Below are positions 31,866-42,424 of a stretch of 64,000 nt of DNA, piece after piece; positions within the stretch are counted from its first letter, which is position 1, and every line of letters begins with the position of its first letter. The notes beneath the pieces were generated by a model that made no database searches, had not been told where the DNA came from, and saw nothing but the letters and a program-made list of their open reading frames with translations. The translations under genes and the position numbers were made by a program. The stretch is from Phanerodontia chrysosporium. Taxonomy: Eukaryota > Basidiomycota > Agaricomycetes > Polyporales > Phanerochaetaceae. The DNA lies in contig MJGA01000040.1 of the NCBI GenBank assembly GCA_001910725.1, positions 1 through 64,000 on the forward strand, in the 5' to 3' direction.

Positions 31866-33379
31866 ATTCATGTTACGCAGCACACACATGAATGAAACGA
31901 GGCCATCACATTGGTTGTTTATTGGACGACTTACTGCCTGTATTAATCTCGGTTTTCCGCTGTACCAGGTCCTTGTATGGCTAGATGAAGCGAATGGTCT
32001 GGTGGACTTATGTACACGAAGTACGTCTGAAGAGTGAGCGACAGTACTACGGGTAGCCGGTAGCACAGAATATGCCCATGCGATGAAGTGAGATACGTTT
32101 TATGGCCTGACACGTTGAAGACGAGGAGCATGAAAGGTACGGTCGAGGCGGCGAGGGTGTCTTCCTGCCGGCGCTTGGTGTGGTGATGCGACCTTCCTAT
32201 TACAGCATTCTGTCCCGCCGGCCCTACCGACCCTTCATGCTTCAAAGCTGTCAAGCCGGACAGAGCGCTGCCATGTCAGTTCGGTTGGTCCTCATACTCC
32301 CGACGAAGTAGCTTCCAACCACCACCATCGCCCAGCCTGAGCGAGCCGCTGCACCCGAGTCTGCCATGCCATAGTGATTTGCGCGACACCCGACGAAAGG
32401 GGTCAAGGTGCCTTCGCGGTACGCCGAGCATCCAGGATGACGCTCATGGCTGATATGCACAGGAGAATTATAGCTATTTTTGCCCCAGACTCCACGGGAG
32501 AGCTAGTGAGTGGCTCGAGAACGTAAGTACATCACGCCCTTCATCACTTCACGGCTTGAAAGTTCTGGGCGCATTCAACGCAGATGGGCACCGCGGCTTG
32601 GTTTCAGGCCATGCCGCTCGTAGTCGACGGCAGAAGGCCACATGCCAACAGATGGCCTCCGAAGAGGGGAAGGCGTCCCGCTCGTGGCCAGAGGCGCACA
32701 GCGGCAGTGAACATGCTCCCGCCCGCCAAGTCGCAGGAGTGCCCTCCGGAATGGGGCCAAGTTCCTAGGACGCCCATTTTACGTAGCTCGAGACTAGGCC
32801 GGCCCACAGCCCCACACACCAGTGTTGGCGTCAGTCGAGCGGTAGCAGCCGTACGATCTCACTGAGACTCGATGAACCCGCAAATGCAAATGGAGACAGA
32901 GCCTCTGAAGGTGCACCGAATGGACGGCGATTGCAGGGGAGGAGGAACACGCCAGAGTCGTATCATGGTTTCCGAAGACTGAGGGCACATCTCACCACGT
33001 GGACTACGCCAGAAAACAACGGCGATTGGACCGAGGCGCTCCTTCTTCGAGTCGACCGTATCCCACGAACGCTGGATTATCGCGAGAAACGATTCTCGTG
33101 CTCGAACACGACCTGTCGCAAACGTGGGCGGCAGCACAGACTCGTCGTCGCGCGCGCAGCGCCCCACGCAGATGCAATCTGTCCACGGACGTCGTCGGCG
33201 CTGATTCGCCCCGACACGGGTGCCTACAGCCCGGACAGCCTACACCAAACGTAGAATCGCCAGCCAAGTCGTCGAATGGAAGACGCAAGAAGATGAGATG
33301 GCCGCCTCCTGATATATAACACATGTCCTCGCCTGCCTTCCAGACTTCCCACAGGCCAGCTCTCCATCTTTTGCGAGCC
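31866..33379. other. Non-coding stretch inside block X
   Basis: About 1.5 kb with no supported gene. It is well conserved with 62445-63951 although neither copy keeps shared long reading frames. It ends in the DUF2235 promoter. Confidence 0.5.
33313..33319 (+). promoter_or_regulatory. TATA box of the DUF2235 gene
   Basis: TATATAA, about 60 bp before the start at 33380. It is present in both copies of block X (also 63885-63891). The in-frame ATG at 33323 lies immediately after it and would precede the transcription start. Confidence 0.6.
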
Positions 33380-35432
33380 ATGTCGTTGCCCCCGCCCGTC
33401 GTGACGACCCTCCCGAGTATCATACCCCCGGCAGACCCGCTCAAGCCGCAGCCCAGGACCCTCGTCCTCTGCTTTGACGGCACGGGCGACCAGTTCGACG
33501 CCGATGTGAGTCTGCTCGCCGATGATGCCACTCCTGTGCAGGCACTCACCGAACGCAGAATTCGAACGTCATCCAGTTCTTCACGCTTCTCCAAAAGGAT
33601 GACCACACCCAGCAGATGGTCTACTATCAGGTGCGCGCGCTCCATGTGTCTAGCCCCTGAGGTTCCTGAGTCTCAACTCCACACGTCCAGGCCGGCATCG
33701 GCACCTACACCATCCCTCAAATCGCCACGCCGCTCTGGGCGAAGCTGAACCAGACCGTTGACGCGGCGATCGCATGGAACCTGCACGCCCATGTGATGCG
33801 TACGTCTCCTCGACAGCTGGGTCCACAGCTCAGGCTAAACGTCGTCGCTTCTTCACAGAGGGCTATGAATTCCTCATGCAGAACTGTGAGCCAGACGCTT
33901 CGCGTGCCTGAGCACCCATGCTGATCCCCGCTGCAGACCAGGCCGGCGACAAGATCTGCATCTTCGGGTTCTCGCGCGGTGCGTACACCGCGCGGTCGCT
34001 CGCCGGGATGATACACAAGGTCGGGCTGCTTCCGACGTGCAACGCGCAGCAGGTGCCCTTTGCGTACAAGATGTTCACGCGCACCGACGAGACGGGCTGG
34101 AAGCAGAGCGTCGCCTTCAAGAAGGCGTTCTCGATTGACGTTGACATCGAGTTCGTCGGTGTATGGTGGGTGCTGCTCTTCAAACGCATCCGGACCCAGC
34201 ATGCTGATGTGCCGCTTTGCTGCCTCAGGGACACCGTCTGCTCCGTCGGACTTGTTCCGCGGCGCCTACCATTTGTCTCGTCAAACACCGCAATCCACTA
34301 CTTCCGCCACGCCGTCTCACTGGACGAGCGCCGCGCCAAGTTCAAGGCCAACCTGTACAACCGTCCGACGAAGGAGGAGGCGCAGCTCGGCGTGCAGCCC
34401 GGAGAGATGCCGAAGCCACAGGCGCAGACCGCCGTCGCGGCCACGGAGACGAGCGTCGCCGCAAAGATGCGCAAGATGTACGACTCGTGGAACGCGACGA
34501 TGAAGCGCAGGCGCGAGGACGGCAGCGTCAGCAGCGACGACGAAGACCTGCACGACTGGCAGCACGACCGCCAGGACTACGCGGCAGCGGCTGGCGGCGC
34601 CGTGCAGGAGACGGACGTGCTCGAGGTCTGGTTCGCGGGGTGCCACTGCGACGTCGGCGGCGGGTCCGTGCCGAACGACAGCCGGCACAACCTCGCGCGC
34701 ATCCCGCTGCGGTGGATGATCCGCCAGTGCTTCCTCGCGGGCACCGGGATCCGCTTCCACACTGAGCTCCTCCGGAACGTCGGCCTCGACCCCGCGACGC
34801 TCTTCCCCGTCGTGCAGCCGCGCCCCGCGCCGCTGCAGCCCGCGGACATCGTCAGCGACGAGGCGTACGCTGCGGTGATGGCCGCGTACACCGCCAGCCT
34901 CTCCGCCACCGCGCCGCCGATGCACGCGCGCACCGACTCGGGCAAGACGCTGGTGGACGAGCCGACGCTCTGCGGGAGCAAGGCGCCTCCGCCGCCCTGT
35001 GCGCCGGCGGAGGCCCCGCGGGTGACGACGATGGCGCGGCTGCGGGGAGCGGCGCCGGGCGTGCTGAGCGAGGCGGAGGAGGACCTCGCGGACGCGCTGT
35101 GTCCGCTGTACGACCAGCTCGTGCTCGCGCCGGCGTGGTGGCTCCTCGAGGTCGTGCGGCTGACGCAGCGCACGCAGGCGGCGGACAACACGTGGCAGAG
35201 TGCGCCGGTCGCGAACTGGGGCCGCGGACGCGACGTGCCGGTGCCCGTGGGCGCGGGCGCGGGAGAGCGTGTGCACGTGCACCAGAGCGTCGCCGTGCGC
35301 ATGGACGCGCGGCGCGAGGTCGATTGGGAGCATGACAGGGTCGTCGAGCGGACGTACGTCCCGAAGGCGCGGTATCGCGGGAGGCCGTTCAGCGACGAGG
35401 CGGTGCGGAAGGAGATTGACTGGGTCCTGTGA
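33380..35432 (+). CDS. DUF2235 alpha/beta hydrolase
   Basis: Uncharacterised hydrolase of the DUF2235 family, related to bacterial type VI phospholipase effectors and common in basidiomycetes. Introns at 33506-33558, 33631-33690, 33800-33858, 33886-33936 and 34166-34228 all keep frame. Motifs: LVLCFDGTGDQFDAD near residue 30; NSNVIQFFTLL; GYEFLMQN; the nucleophile elbow ICIFGFSRGAYTARSLAGMI; IEFVGVWDTVCSVG; SSNTAIHYFRHAVSLDERR; and WFAGCHCDVGGGSV with the likely catalytic Asp. A C-terminal extension of about 200 residues (Ala/Pro-rich linker, LYDQLVLAPAWWLLEVVR) ends KEIDWVL. The start at 33380 is downstream of the TATA box and conserved in the second copy. It looks functional; substrate unknown (ester or lipid likely by family). 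Confidence 0.88.
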
Positions 35433-35773
35433 AGGCGTTGCGCACTTGCATAATTTATATTTTATGTGTCTCTGTATGTCCCGTCGTGCTCTGCTTTTGC
35501 GCTTGTTCTTGCTTTCATATGATAGTTGCTTTTCGCTTCGTGCAACCTAATCCAGTGTCTGTATGTACGCCGCCATAAATTGAAACAGTTTTCCGTTAAT
35601 TCAAGCTGCTTGCCCACGCTGTGTCAATGGTCCTTCGATTCACCGTCCGTATGTCTCAGTGGGATTGACTCAGCGGGTGAAGATTCTACGCATGCGCAAT
35701 GTATACATAGCAAAAGTGACCATATGGATAGATATAACGAAGTCTATGAACTCAACCATAATCGATCTGTGTA
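35433..35773. other. Convergent intergenic spacer
   Basis: About 340 bp of lower GC content between the DUF2235 stop and the stop of the truncated kinase. No gene is seen. Confidence 0.5.
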
Positions 35774-37285
35774 TTATTCGGAATCCTCCTGCGCGACAGC
35801 CATGTGGTCCATGAAGGAGCGAAGCTGACCCAGAGGTCTCGAAGTGGATACGTCATCGCCATCTTCGGTCTTCATAATCTTCTTGTGTCGGTGCGAGTCG
35901 CCGTCATTGTCCTCCTTGGGCTCGTCAGCGACTCCGTCCTGGGCGCCGCGCTTTCGCCCGGCGTTGGGGAGGATCTTCGGCACTCGCACTTGCTGCTTTC
36001 GCTTCTCTGGATCCTCTACAAAGGTGAGAGGCTCCTTTTCGAGGATAGCGATGATCTTTTGTAGACGCGTCGTCAGCTTCTTGTCGATCTCGGTCCAGCT
36101 GATTGGGGTGAGTTCTTCGTAGCCCTTCTGCCTGATATTCTTCTCAACCTTTCTGTACGCGCGTGCCAGGGTCGTCCGCATCTTGTATAGCTCGGATAGG
36201 ACAGTTTGAACAGTGGGATGGAGGTCAGGTGGTGGGGTTGCGAGGACTCCACCCGTGAGCATCACATAGAGACGAGCCTCGTCGCTGTGGAACAAGGTCC
36301 AGGCGAAGCCTTGCTGCGCCTCCGAGAATCGCTTCACCGTCTCTGGATAGCATAGACCCTCCTTGTGTAAACCGCGCTCACTGTTCTCGCACTTGGCAGT
36401 CAGGATAACGAAGAGCGACAGCCAGAGGACGGACTCCATGTCGTGCAGAGGGTTGTACCGGAAGTTGACTTGCTGAGCCGTCTTGGATTTGGGCAGAGTG
36501 CCAGCTGTCTCAGCCCTCAATGGTCCACACGAGACATCATACTGATCCTTGGGCCCTGCGTAACGGATGGCATCAGCATCAGAGTCAGAGTCGTCACCGG
36601 GGCTCGGTCTGAAGATGTAGTCCAGCTTGCGAACCTCTTCAGCGATAAAGTACGAGGATCGCTAGCGGTCAACCAAGTCATCCTCTCAAGCTATCACCAA
36701 TAACAATGTCGACGTACCGTATGCAGATTACGATGATCGCTATTCGAGATGACCGACAACTGCTTCGCATGCTCTAGATCGGTAATTGCGGCAGTTTGTC
36801 CGCATACTAGGACGTTTTTGTAGCATATGTCGCCGTGTACACAATTGACTGAATGCAATGCATGTAGGCCTACTACCGATGATGAGGATTTTGGAGACAG
36901 CACATGCACGTGTTGATGACTGACCTTCAACCACATTTAGGATCATTTTGAAAGCTTCTTGGATGTTAGATGATGTGGACAATTTCATACCAGTGCTCCT
37001 GTACATAGTTCTGCGACTGATCTTGGCCATGCGAGAAAACGTAGCCGGGCCACGTTAGCCAGGGGAGCGTGATTGCGAGAGCGACCCCGTACCGAGCGCT
37101 GATAAGCTTGTTCGTTCATCGTCGACATCTCAGATACAAGCTTAGAGACAGGCACTTGGCGTGGCGTCGTTTTGGAAGGAGAGGGCGAGAGGACGTGGCT
37201 GGTGGTTGGTAGCACTTCGTGGTATCCCGGTTCAGACGGCGTAGAATCGGGGCTTTCAACTCTTGCGTTTGAACAGCACCTAGAA
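35774..37285 (-). pseudogene. FunK1 kinase 3, 5'-truncated
   Basis: C-terminal half of a FunK1 kinase. Exons at 36869-36718 and 36661-35774 encode LHSVNCVHGDICYKNVLV, AAITDLEHAKQLS, SSYFIAEEVRKLDYIF, NFRYNPLHDMESVLWLSLF and a tail ending HMAVAQEDSE. The preceding piece (AKISRRTMYRSTGMKLSTS, before the intron 36870-36924) aligns with the part before the catalytic loop in kinases 1 and 2. Upstream of about 37050 a stop and frame change occur and the N-lobe, including the ATP-site lysine, is missing; a few possible remnants reach 37285. The catalytic loop reads HGDICYKN instead of HRDISYGN. It is presumably dead, although the long final exon (888 nt) is still fully open, which suggests recent loss. 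Confidence 0.78.
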
Positions 37286-37604
37286 AACGCAAGCCTCTGG
37301 CTCAGTAGAACGAAGTTGGGTGGTGTATGAGTAGAATGTATGATGAAGAATATCAAGACAGACAAACCAGTTGGCATCGGCGCAACGTCCGGACAGCACA
37401 GTCGTGGCGGCCAGGGCGTGTGCCAAACAAGGAAGCGCGCCTCACAGATGCGATCTCAAGCGCCTATCAAACCAGTCATTGCCATACAGTCCCCCCTTCC
37501 GGCCGATATTCGATATAAATACGAACACGGTTACATTCTTTGGCAACATAACTCCGTGTAATGGTTTTGTTATCCTCAAACGGGGGCTACGTATGATAGG
37601 CCCT
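37286..37604. other. Intergenic, nothing recognised
   Basis: About 320 bp between the truncated kinase and F-box relics. Confidence 0.4.
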
Positions 37605-37805
37605 TCAGACAAACTGGGTGATTTTTCTAAGCCACGTCGGAAGGACCGCTGCCACGGTCGCCTTAGTTGCTACATTGCTTTCTAGCGGACCAAATGTGCG
37701 CCACGCGGGGCGGGACACGACCCCGAGCTCGAGCTCGACGCGCGCAAGACATGGACAGCGTCCGAGGGCGCAGGTGACTACGTTCCAGTCTACTGTACGT
37801 TTCAC
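37605..37805 (-). pseudogene. F-box C-terminal fragment
   Basis: Open frame VDWNVVTCALGRCPCLARVE, then FGPLESNVATKATVAAVLPT and LRKITQFV. It matches only the C-terminal 60 residues of F-box 3. There is no F-box or start upstream. Confidence 0.7.
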
Positions 37806-37922
37806 ACACTCCTCGCAACACTCTATTTACAAGCCTATAGGTCCGACGTGCACTATTTTGCGTCCACAAAAGAGACTGTATAGTCTATATCTTAAACGCA
37901 CAAAGCCCACCATCCCTGGACA

Positions 37923-38120
37923 TCAGATAAACCTGACAATCTTCCTCCGGCGAAGAGGAAACCGCTCGAGAACGACAGCCTGCGCGGCCTCATTGACCTT
38001 CAGCAGCTGGTGCTCGCGCCACTTGTCGAGGAGCACGCCGATCTCGACGCAGGCGAGGTGCGCACAGCGCTCGAGCGCACGCCGGCGGGGAGCGCCGCGA
38101 GGAACGCGACTGTGACTCAC
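37923..38120 (-). pseudogene. Second F-box C-terminal fragment
   Basis: Encodes ALERCAHLACVEIGVLLDKW, LLKVNEAAQAVVLERF and RRKIVRFI, the same C-terminal region as in F-box 3 but closer to the block Y relics. It is a free-standing fragment, inverted relative to them. Confidence 0.7.
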
Positions 38121-38158
38121 TTTTGCATCTCCCAGTTCATCGTGTGCCGAGAACGCCG

Positions 38159-38245
38159 ATGGCAGACAGATTACCGGAGATTGTGGTGGAAACCATGGCT
38201 ATGTTTGTGCCGCTCCCTGCTTGGTTTTTCAAGTCTGTCAAGTGA
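38159..38245 (+). other. 28-codon open frame with F-box-like start
   Basis: ATG to TGA encoding MADRLPEIVVETMAMFVPLP and eight more residues. The block Y copy at 59893-59979 has the same length and 19 of 28 residues the same, with most differences in the second half. The RLPEIVVE run looks like the start of an F-box. It could be the orphaned first part of the gene whose tail lies 1.2 kb downstream. Confidence 0.4.
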
Positions 38246-39385
38246 CCTTGCCCTTCCAAGTGCAGAATTCGTTATGTGCAGCCGTTGTAGCCGTTTCTTC
38301 TCGCGGTTGTCTGACATTCACGCGGGGGCCAAGGCGGTGCGTTGTCATTCTCGATGCAGCCGACGTCTTGCTGGGGTAGCGACTGGCTGGCGCAGCCCAA
38401 AGGACGCGCATACACCCACCTCTCGGCTCGGCCAGCATGTGCACTGTGGCGACACCACACGATAGCGCGCAGCTGGAGGCGGCCTTTGCCCGCAAATGGC
38501 ACTGCGGCTGCCCTGGCTGCCGACGGGAAGCGCCTGGGCGGACAGGCGTGCCTGGGACAGCTGCTCCGCACGACGTCTCGGCGGGGATGTGTCATGCGCG
38601 CCTCGTCACGGCATCGCCGCGTCGCGGGCTGGGCGCAGGCCCACGGCGCGTCCAGGCGCGTTCGAGCCTCTGGCCATCCAGGGCAGTCGCCTTACCGTGT
38701 CACGCCGCCCTGCGATTGGCTGGCACGCGTCGGCCACCGCGAGCAGTCGTCGTTTTGTCGTCCGCGCCACCTTCGTTCGGGACGCATATAAGCGTCGCGT
38801 GCAAGCACCCAGGACGAGACACCCACTCGCCCGACGCCCACCCTCTGCGCCTGCGCCCGCGCGGGGCAGCGCCGGCGACCCCAAGGCCTGCGGGCCACGC
38901 TCCCGTGCATGCTCTGCAGCCCGCCGCGCTCGCGCCGGGTGCGGCTGCCGAGATGTGGCGGCCGCAAGGATTAGGGTCGACGACGCTGCCCCGCAACGCC
39001 GGCGTGGGTTGGACTAGCCGTTTGTGGCTCTGGTGTGCCTCCGAAGCAACCGCGGGGCGCGAGCCAGCGTGCCGTGCACGCGCAGCCCATGCCGTAGACG
39101 GCGCACCAGCCGACTGATCCACCGTGTCGCAACGGTTTCTAGCGGCTGCCTTCCGTGCTTGCTGCATAGAGCGAGGGCGGCGCGCGGTACGTCTCCTCAT
39201 GCCGACTCCCAGTGAATATCCGTTCCGCGCTGAGTCACAGCCAGGCTTCACGTGTGCTGCACATACCGGCAGCCATTCTGTGGCGGTGGATAGGCGCTCA
39301 GAAAGGCCTCTTCCTCTCCGTTTCGCCGTGGCTGACATGACCAGGTTGTCACGCGGCGCGACGCCACGAGGAGTGCAATGTTATT
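38246..39385. other. Non-coding part of block Y copy 1
   Basis: GC-rich and open in several frames on both strands, but none is conserved as protein with copy 2. It includes a TATA-like CATATAAGC near 38785. Confidence 0.45.
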
Positions 39386-40160
39386 GTGATGGCGCGGACT
39401 GGGTGCTGCGGCTTTTCGCCTCCGTCGGCCGCCTGCACGTCCAATCCCTGCGCCCAGACCCGCCGCTGCCGCTTGCGCCCGCGCGCCACACCGTGGCACA
39501 CCTCGAGGCGCACTACACCGGGACGGCGGCGCTGCAGTACCTTGCGCGCACACTGGCCGCCGGCGTGGCACTCGAGACGCTCAGCATGGCCTTCGCCGGC
39601 GGCGGGCAGGACGAGGATGCCGTGCACGACATCGTGCGCGCGGTCGGGCAGAACCTGCGGAGCGTCCGCGTCGTCGCGATCGTGCCGAGTTTCCTGATGT
39701 GTGCGTCTTTTCCCCCCGCGCCCCCGGCGCCGAAGACCTTTGCGCCCACAGAACCTGCCAGCGGACGCGCCCCCGCCGATCGCGCTGCCGGACCTCACGG
39801 CGTGCGCGCGGCTCACGCACGTCGCGCTGCACACGAACCACTTCTTCCGCGCAGCGCGCGCGCGCAAGCTCGCGTTCCTCGCGGCGCTCCCCGCCGGCGT
39901 GCGCCGCGTCGCGCTCGTGTGGAACAGCTGCGCGCAGGTCGCGGGCTGCCTTCGAGCTCGCGGACGTCCTGCGCGGCGTCGCCTGGGGGGACGTCGGCCG
40001 TGCGCTCGCGCGCTGTGCGCACCTCCGCCTGCGACGAGATCGGCCGTGCTCCTCGACAAGTGGCGCGAGCCACCAGCTGCTGAAGGACAATGGGGCCGCG
40101 CAGGATGTTGTTCTCGCGCGGTTTTCTCCTCGCCTCAGGAAGATCGTCAGGTTTGTTTGA
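39386..40160 (+). pseudogene. F-box-family C-terminal relic, copy 1
   Basis: Encodes ADWVLRLFASVGRLHVQSLR, RHTVAHLEAHYTGTAALQYL, an intron near 39700, LPDLTACARLTHVALHTNHF and LAFLAALPAGVRRVALVWNS. It then shifts frame near 39945 to FELADVLRGVAWGDVGRALA, again near 40025, and ends LLKDNGAAQD...LRKIVRFV. It corresponds to the C-terminal two thirds of F-box 3 without the F-box. Confidence 0.75.
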
Positions 40161-40595
40161 TGTCGGGGGATGGAGTTGGTCGCGTGCGTCCTAGGGCTGG
40201 ACTCGCCCTTCTCTTCCGTGGATGCAGACTAGTTCATGTCGGACCTGTAGGCTTGGGAGGAGTGTGCGAAATGCAAGTAGTTGACTCTCGCGCAATGTAT
40301 TATACCTTCCTATTACGGACCATCAGACACGCGGCGTTAGCCGAAGCCTCGCTGAGGGGACGCGTGTAAGTGCAAACTAGAAACGCCTCTTAGGCCATGT
40401 TCGAGAGTCGTACGTCCTTAAGTACAACCTACACGACGCCTCTCGTTCTCAGCCGACTGGACCAGCCTCACCAGTCCCTCGGACGCCCACTTCCTAGAAC
40501 CAAGCAGCACATGTTAGGTGCCCAAGGGGCTCATCGACGCTACCGAGCAAATACACGACCTGAACTAGACGCTGCTGGCATACCAACCCACGCCA
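40161..40595. other. Spacer between block Y and the inverted F-box gene
   Basis: Contains the broken end of the leader-exon homology (40295-40327) and the 3' flank of the minus-strand F-box gene. No gene is supported. Confidence 0.45.
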
Positions 40596-41918
40596 CTAGT
40601 CAAGCACACGAGTGATCCTAAGAATCCGCCCGAATCGCGCAGAACACCCGGCGAGGAACCCCGCGGGCGGGGCGCCGTGCTCGAACGGCGCGACGACCTC
40701 GACGACGTGGAGGCCCGCGTACGGCGCAGTGGTGCGGTCGAGGAGCTGCCAGACGGGCGCAAGGGCTGTGTTGGCGAACGTGAGGCGGTACGGCGCCCGC
40801 CGAGAGGGCGGGACGAGCAGCTCGAGGCGGACGCGGCGTATCGACGGTGGCAGGGCCGCGAAGAAAACGGCGCACACCCGCGGGAGGTTCTCCTGCGTGC
40901 ACATGAGCTCATGCATTCCGCTCGCCGCCCACGACGCACCTGCCAGCTCCTGCACGAGATGCGGAGTTCGCGCAGCCGCGGACAGACGTCCAGCGGGATT
41001 CCCAGGCGCAGGTCGACTGCGAACAGACCGGTCAGCTGGTACACTGCGTGGACGGGCTTGTGTAGGCGCACCGCCTGCGGCCCAACGCGACGACGAGACG
41101 ACGCTCGGGACGGCGAGCTCCAGCCTCTCGATACCCGCGCCCACGGCCATCAGGAACGGGTGCAGCGCCGCATACTCGCGTCCGCCGGGCCAGCAGCACA
41201 TGTCCTGGACGGAGACGGACGCGAGCACGCCGGGGACAAGGATCCTGGCGAGCGGCGCGAGCAGCGGAAGGTCGTGTGCGTCCAGTGTGAGCTCGCGCAC
41301 TGCGAGGTGAGGCGCGGACGCTAGCAGGAGCGCATCTTCTGTGTCGTCCGTACGGTCGATCCGGAGCAGAGCCAGGTGGTCGATGCGGCCGAAGAGACAC
41401 AGAGAGCGGAGAACGGAGCTGCCCTTCTGGTGGCAGAGTGCGAACCGCTCGAGCGTGTGCCGCTGGGGGGTTCTGGTAAGCTCGGGAGACAAGTCAGTCG
41501 CGATGTCGGTGTCGATGGTGTGCTCAGGAAAGAATGAGAGCCCGGACAGGGCGGGCAGAGCGTCGAGGACGGCCGTGATAGTTCGGTCCTCGGGGCGCCA
41601 AGGGACAATAAGAGTGCGGACGTGTTGCCTGAGTCTCGGAGACCCACGAGTCGCAGTGATGAAGATATTTAGGAAAGCGGGGCAGAAGTCCTTTCGCCTT
41701 GTGAAGTCGACAAATTGGAGGAGATTTAGAGAACTCCGATGCAGCCAAGACCGACACACCAGCGTGCAGGCAGAGAGGGAAGTAACGTGTTCTTGTGCAA
41801 TAGAGTCAGGGGTTAAATAGTCCAAGATATGTTCGATTACTTCCAATGGCAGATGGGGGATAGTATGTCTAGGCGAGAACGTCGGTTCGGAAGTGAGAGG
41901 TAGTATATGGGCGTTCAT
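40555..41918 (-). repeat. Inverted duplication Z, copy 1
   Basis: Whole-gene duplicate of 56608-57970 in opposite orientation, extending about 40 bp past the stop codon. The upstream flanks differ. Confidence 0.85.
40596..41918 (-). CDS. F-box protein, inverted pair copy 1
   Basis: Three exons splice to about 400 residues. It starts MNAHILPLTSEPTF at 41918 and has the F-box HLPLEVIEHILDYLTPDSI with LVCRSWLHRSSLNLLQFVDF. Leucine-rich segments follow (VLDALPALSGLSFFPEHTI, LRSLCLFGRIDHLALLRI, LAVRELTLDAHDLPLLAPL) and the end is RILRITRVLD. Two introns (GTGCGCCTAC...TTCGCAG and GTGCGTCGTG...CACGCAG) must be removed. Reading through the first also stays open, but the 2-nt length difference from copy 2 falls inside it, which supports a real intron. 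Nearly identical to 56608-57913. A 55-codon open extension upstream of 41918 is not shared with copy 2 and is not used. It appears functional. Confidence 0.82.
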   Translation of the reverse strand: MNAHILPLTSEPTFSPRHTIPHLPLEVIEHILDYLTPDSIAQEHVTSLSACTLVCRSWLHRSSLNLLQFVDFTRRKDFCPAFLNIFITATRGSPRLRQHVRTLIVPWRPEDRTITAVLDALPALSGLSFFPEHTIDTDIATDLSPELTRTPQRHTLERFALCHQKGSSVLRSLCLFGRIDHLALLRIDRTDDTEDALLLASAPHLAVRELTLDAHDLPLLAPLARILVPGVLASVSVQDMCCWPGGREYAALHPFLMAVGAGIERLELAVPSVVSSSRWAAGGAPTQARPRSVPADRSVRSRPAPGNPAGRLSAAARTPHLVQELAGASWAASGMHELMCTQENLPRVCAVFFAALPPSIRRVRLELLVPPSRRAPYRLTFANTALAPVWQLLDRTTAPYAGLHVVEVVAPFEHGAPPAGFLAGCSARFGRILRITRVLD

Positions 41919-42424
41919 CCTGGTCCAGGAGACGTGAGTTGGATTATGAGGATCCTGAAGACCTGTATTATGAGTGCAAGAATTGTGCAAGCTCGGCTCT
42001 AGCGTAGTTTGAAGCCCCTGGAGTCCAATAGGCGACCCAGGCTTGCAGATGGCAGTCGAGGTGTGACATCGGTGAGCTAACATATTGACGAGCGGTCTGG
42101 CTTACTGATGCTCTAAAAAGTGCTCTGTAGTGGTCTATTGACTCGATAATATGGTTTAGGCGCCTTGTAAGAAATGCAAGCTTATCGTGTTCAATATCGC
42201 TTCAACTGGTTTCCCGTTAGGTTACAGCAGCATTCCAAACTGGATACTTACTGTATACACCTCTACTCCATCCTCCGAGCACCAAATACGCGGTTCTAAC
42301 ATCCTCGTGCCTGCGTGCCGCAAATCACATTCCCTAGCACTGCAGCATCACGTTACGAGTAACGAGCGAAGCAGGGTAACAAGCGATCAGGTTGTCGGGG
42401 AGACAGTGGTAGACAACGCTGGAT
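41919..42424. other. Divergent intergenic region
   Basis: About 500 bp between the minus-strand F-box gene and the WD40 gene. It presumably holds both promoters; no clear TATA box is seen. Confidence 0.45.

Larger units (their letters stand above)
31179..33427 (+). repeat. Segmental duplication block X, copy 1
   Basis: Matches 62119-64000 closely through the leader exon, its intron, the NEAAKAAV tail, about 1.5 kb of non-coding DNA and the promoter and first codons of the DUF2235 gene. Copy 2 lacks the F-box part (about 31385-31770 here). The end at 33427 is set only by the end of the window in copy 2. Confidence 0.8.
38140..40327 (+). repeat. Segmental duplication block Y, copy 1
   Basis: Close match to 59874-62150. 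Shared landmarks are a 28-codon frame at 38159, a TATA-like CATATAAGC near 38785, the F-box C-terminal relic and the beginning of the leader exon MYYTFLLR at 40295. Copy 1 loses similarity just after that point, while copy 2 runs straight on into block X. Confidence 0.78.

Noticed and set aside
33323..33379. Upstream in-frame ATG for the DUF2235 gene
   Set aside because: It lies only 4 bp after the TATA box, so it should not be in the transcript; 33380 is the better start.
34317..35333. 338-codon frame on the minus strand
   Set aside because: It is the antisense shadow of the GC-rich DUF2235 exon, is dominated by Arg/His/Ala, and has no recognisable motif.
38137..40327. LTR retrotransposon as an explanation for the X and Y repeats
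   Set aside because: No reverse transcriptase, integrase or gag-like sequence and no matching direct terminal repeats with short target duplications were found; segmental duplication fits better.
41919..42083. 55-codon N-terminal extension of the minus-strand F-box gene
   Set aside because: It is not shared with the near-identical copy at 56608, and MNAHILP gives an N-terminus of similar length to that copy.
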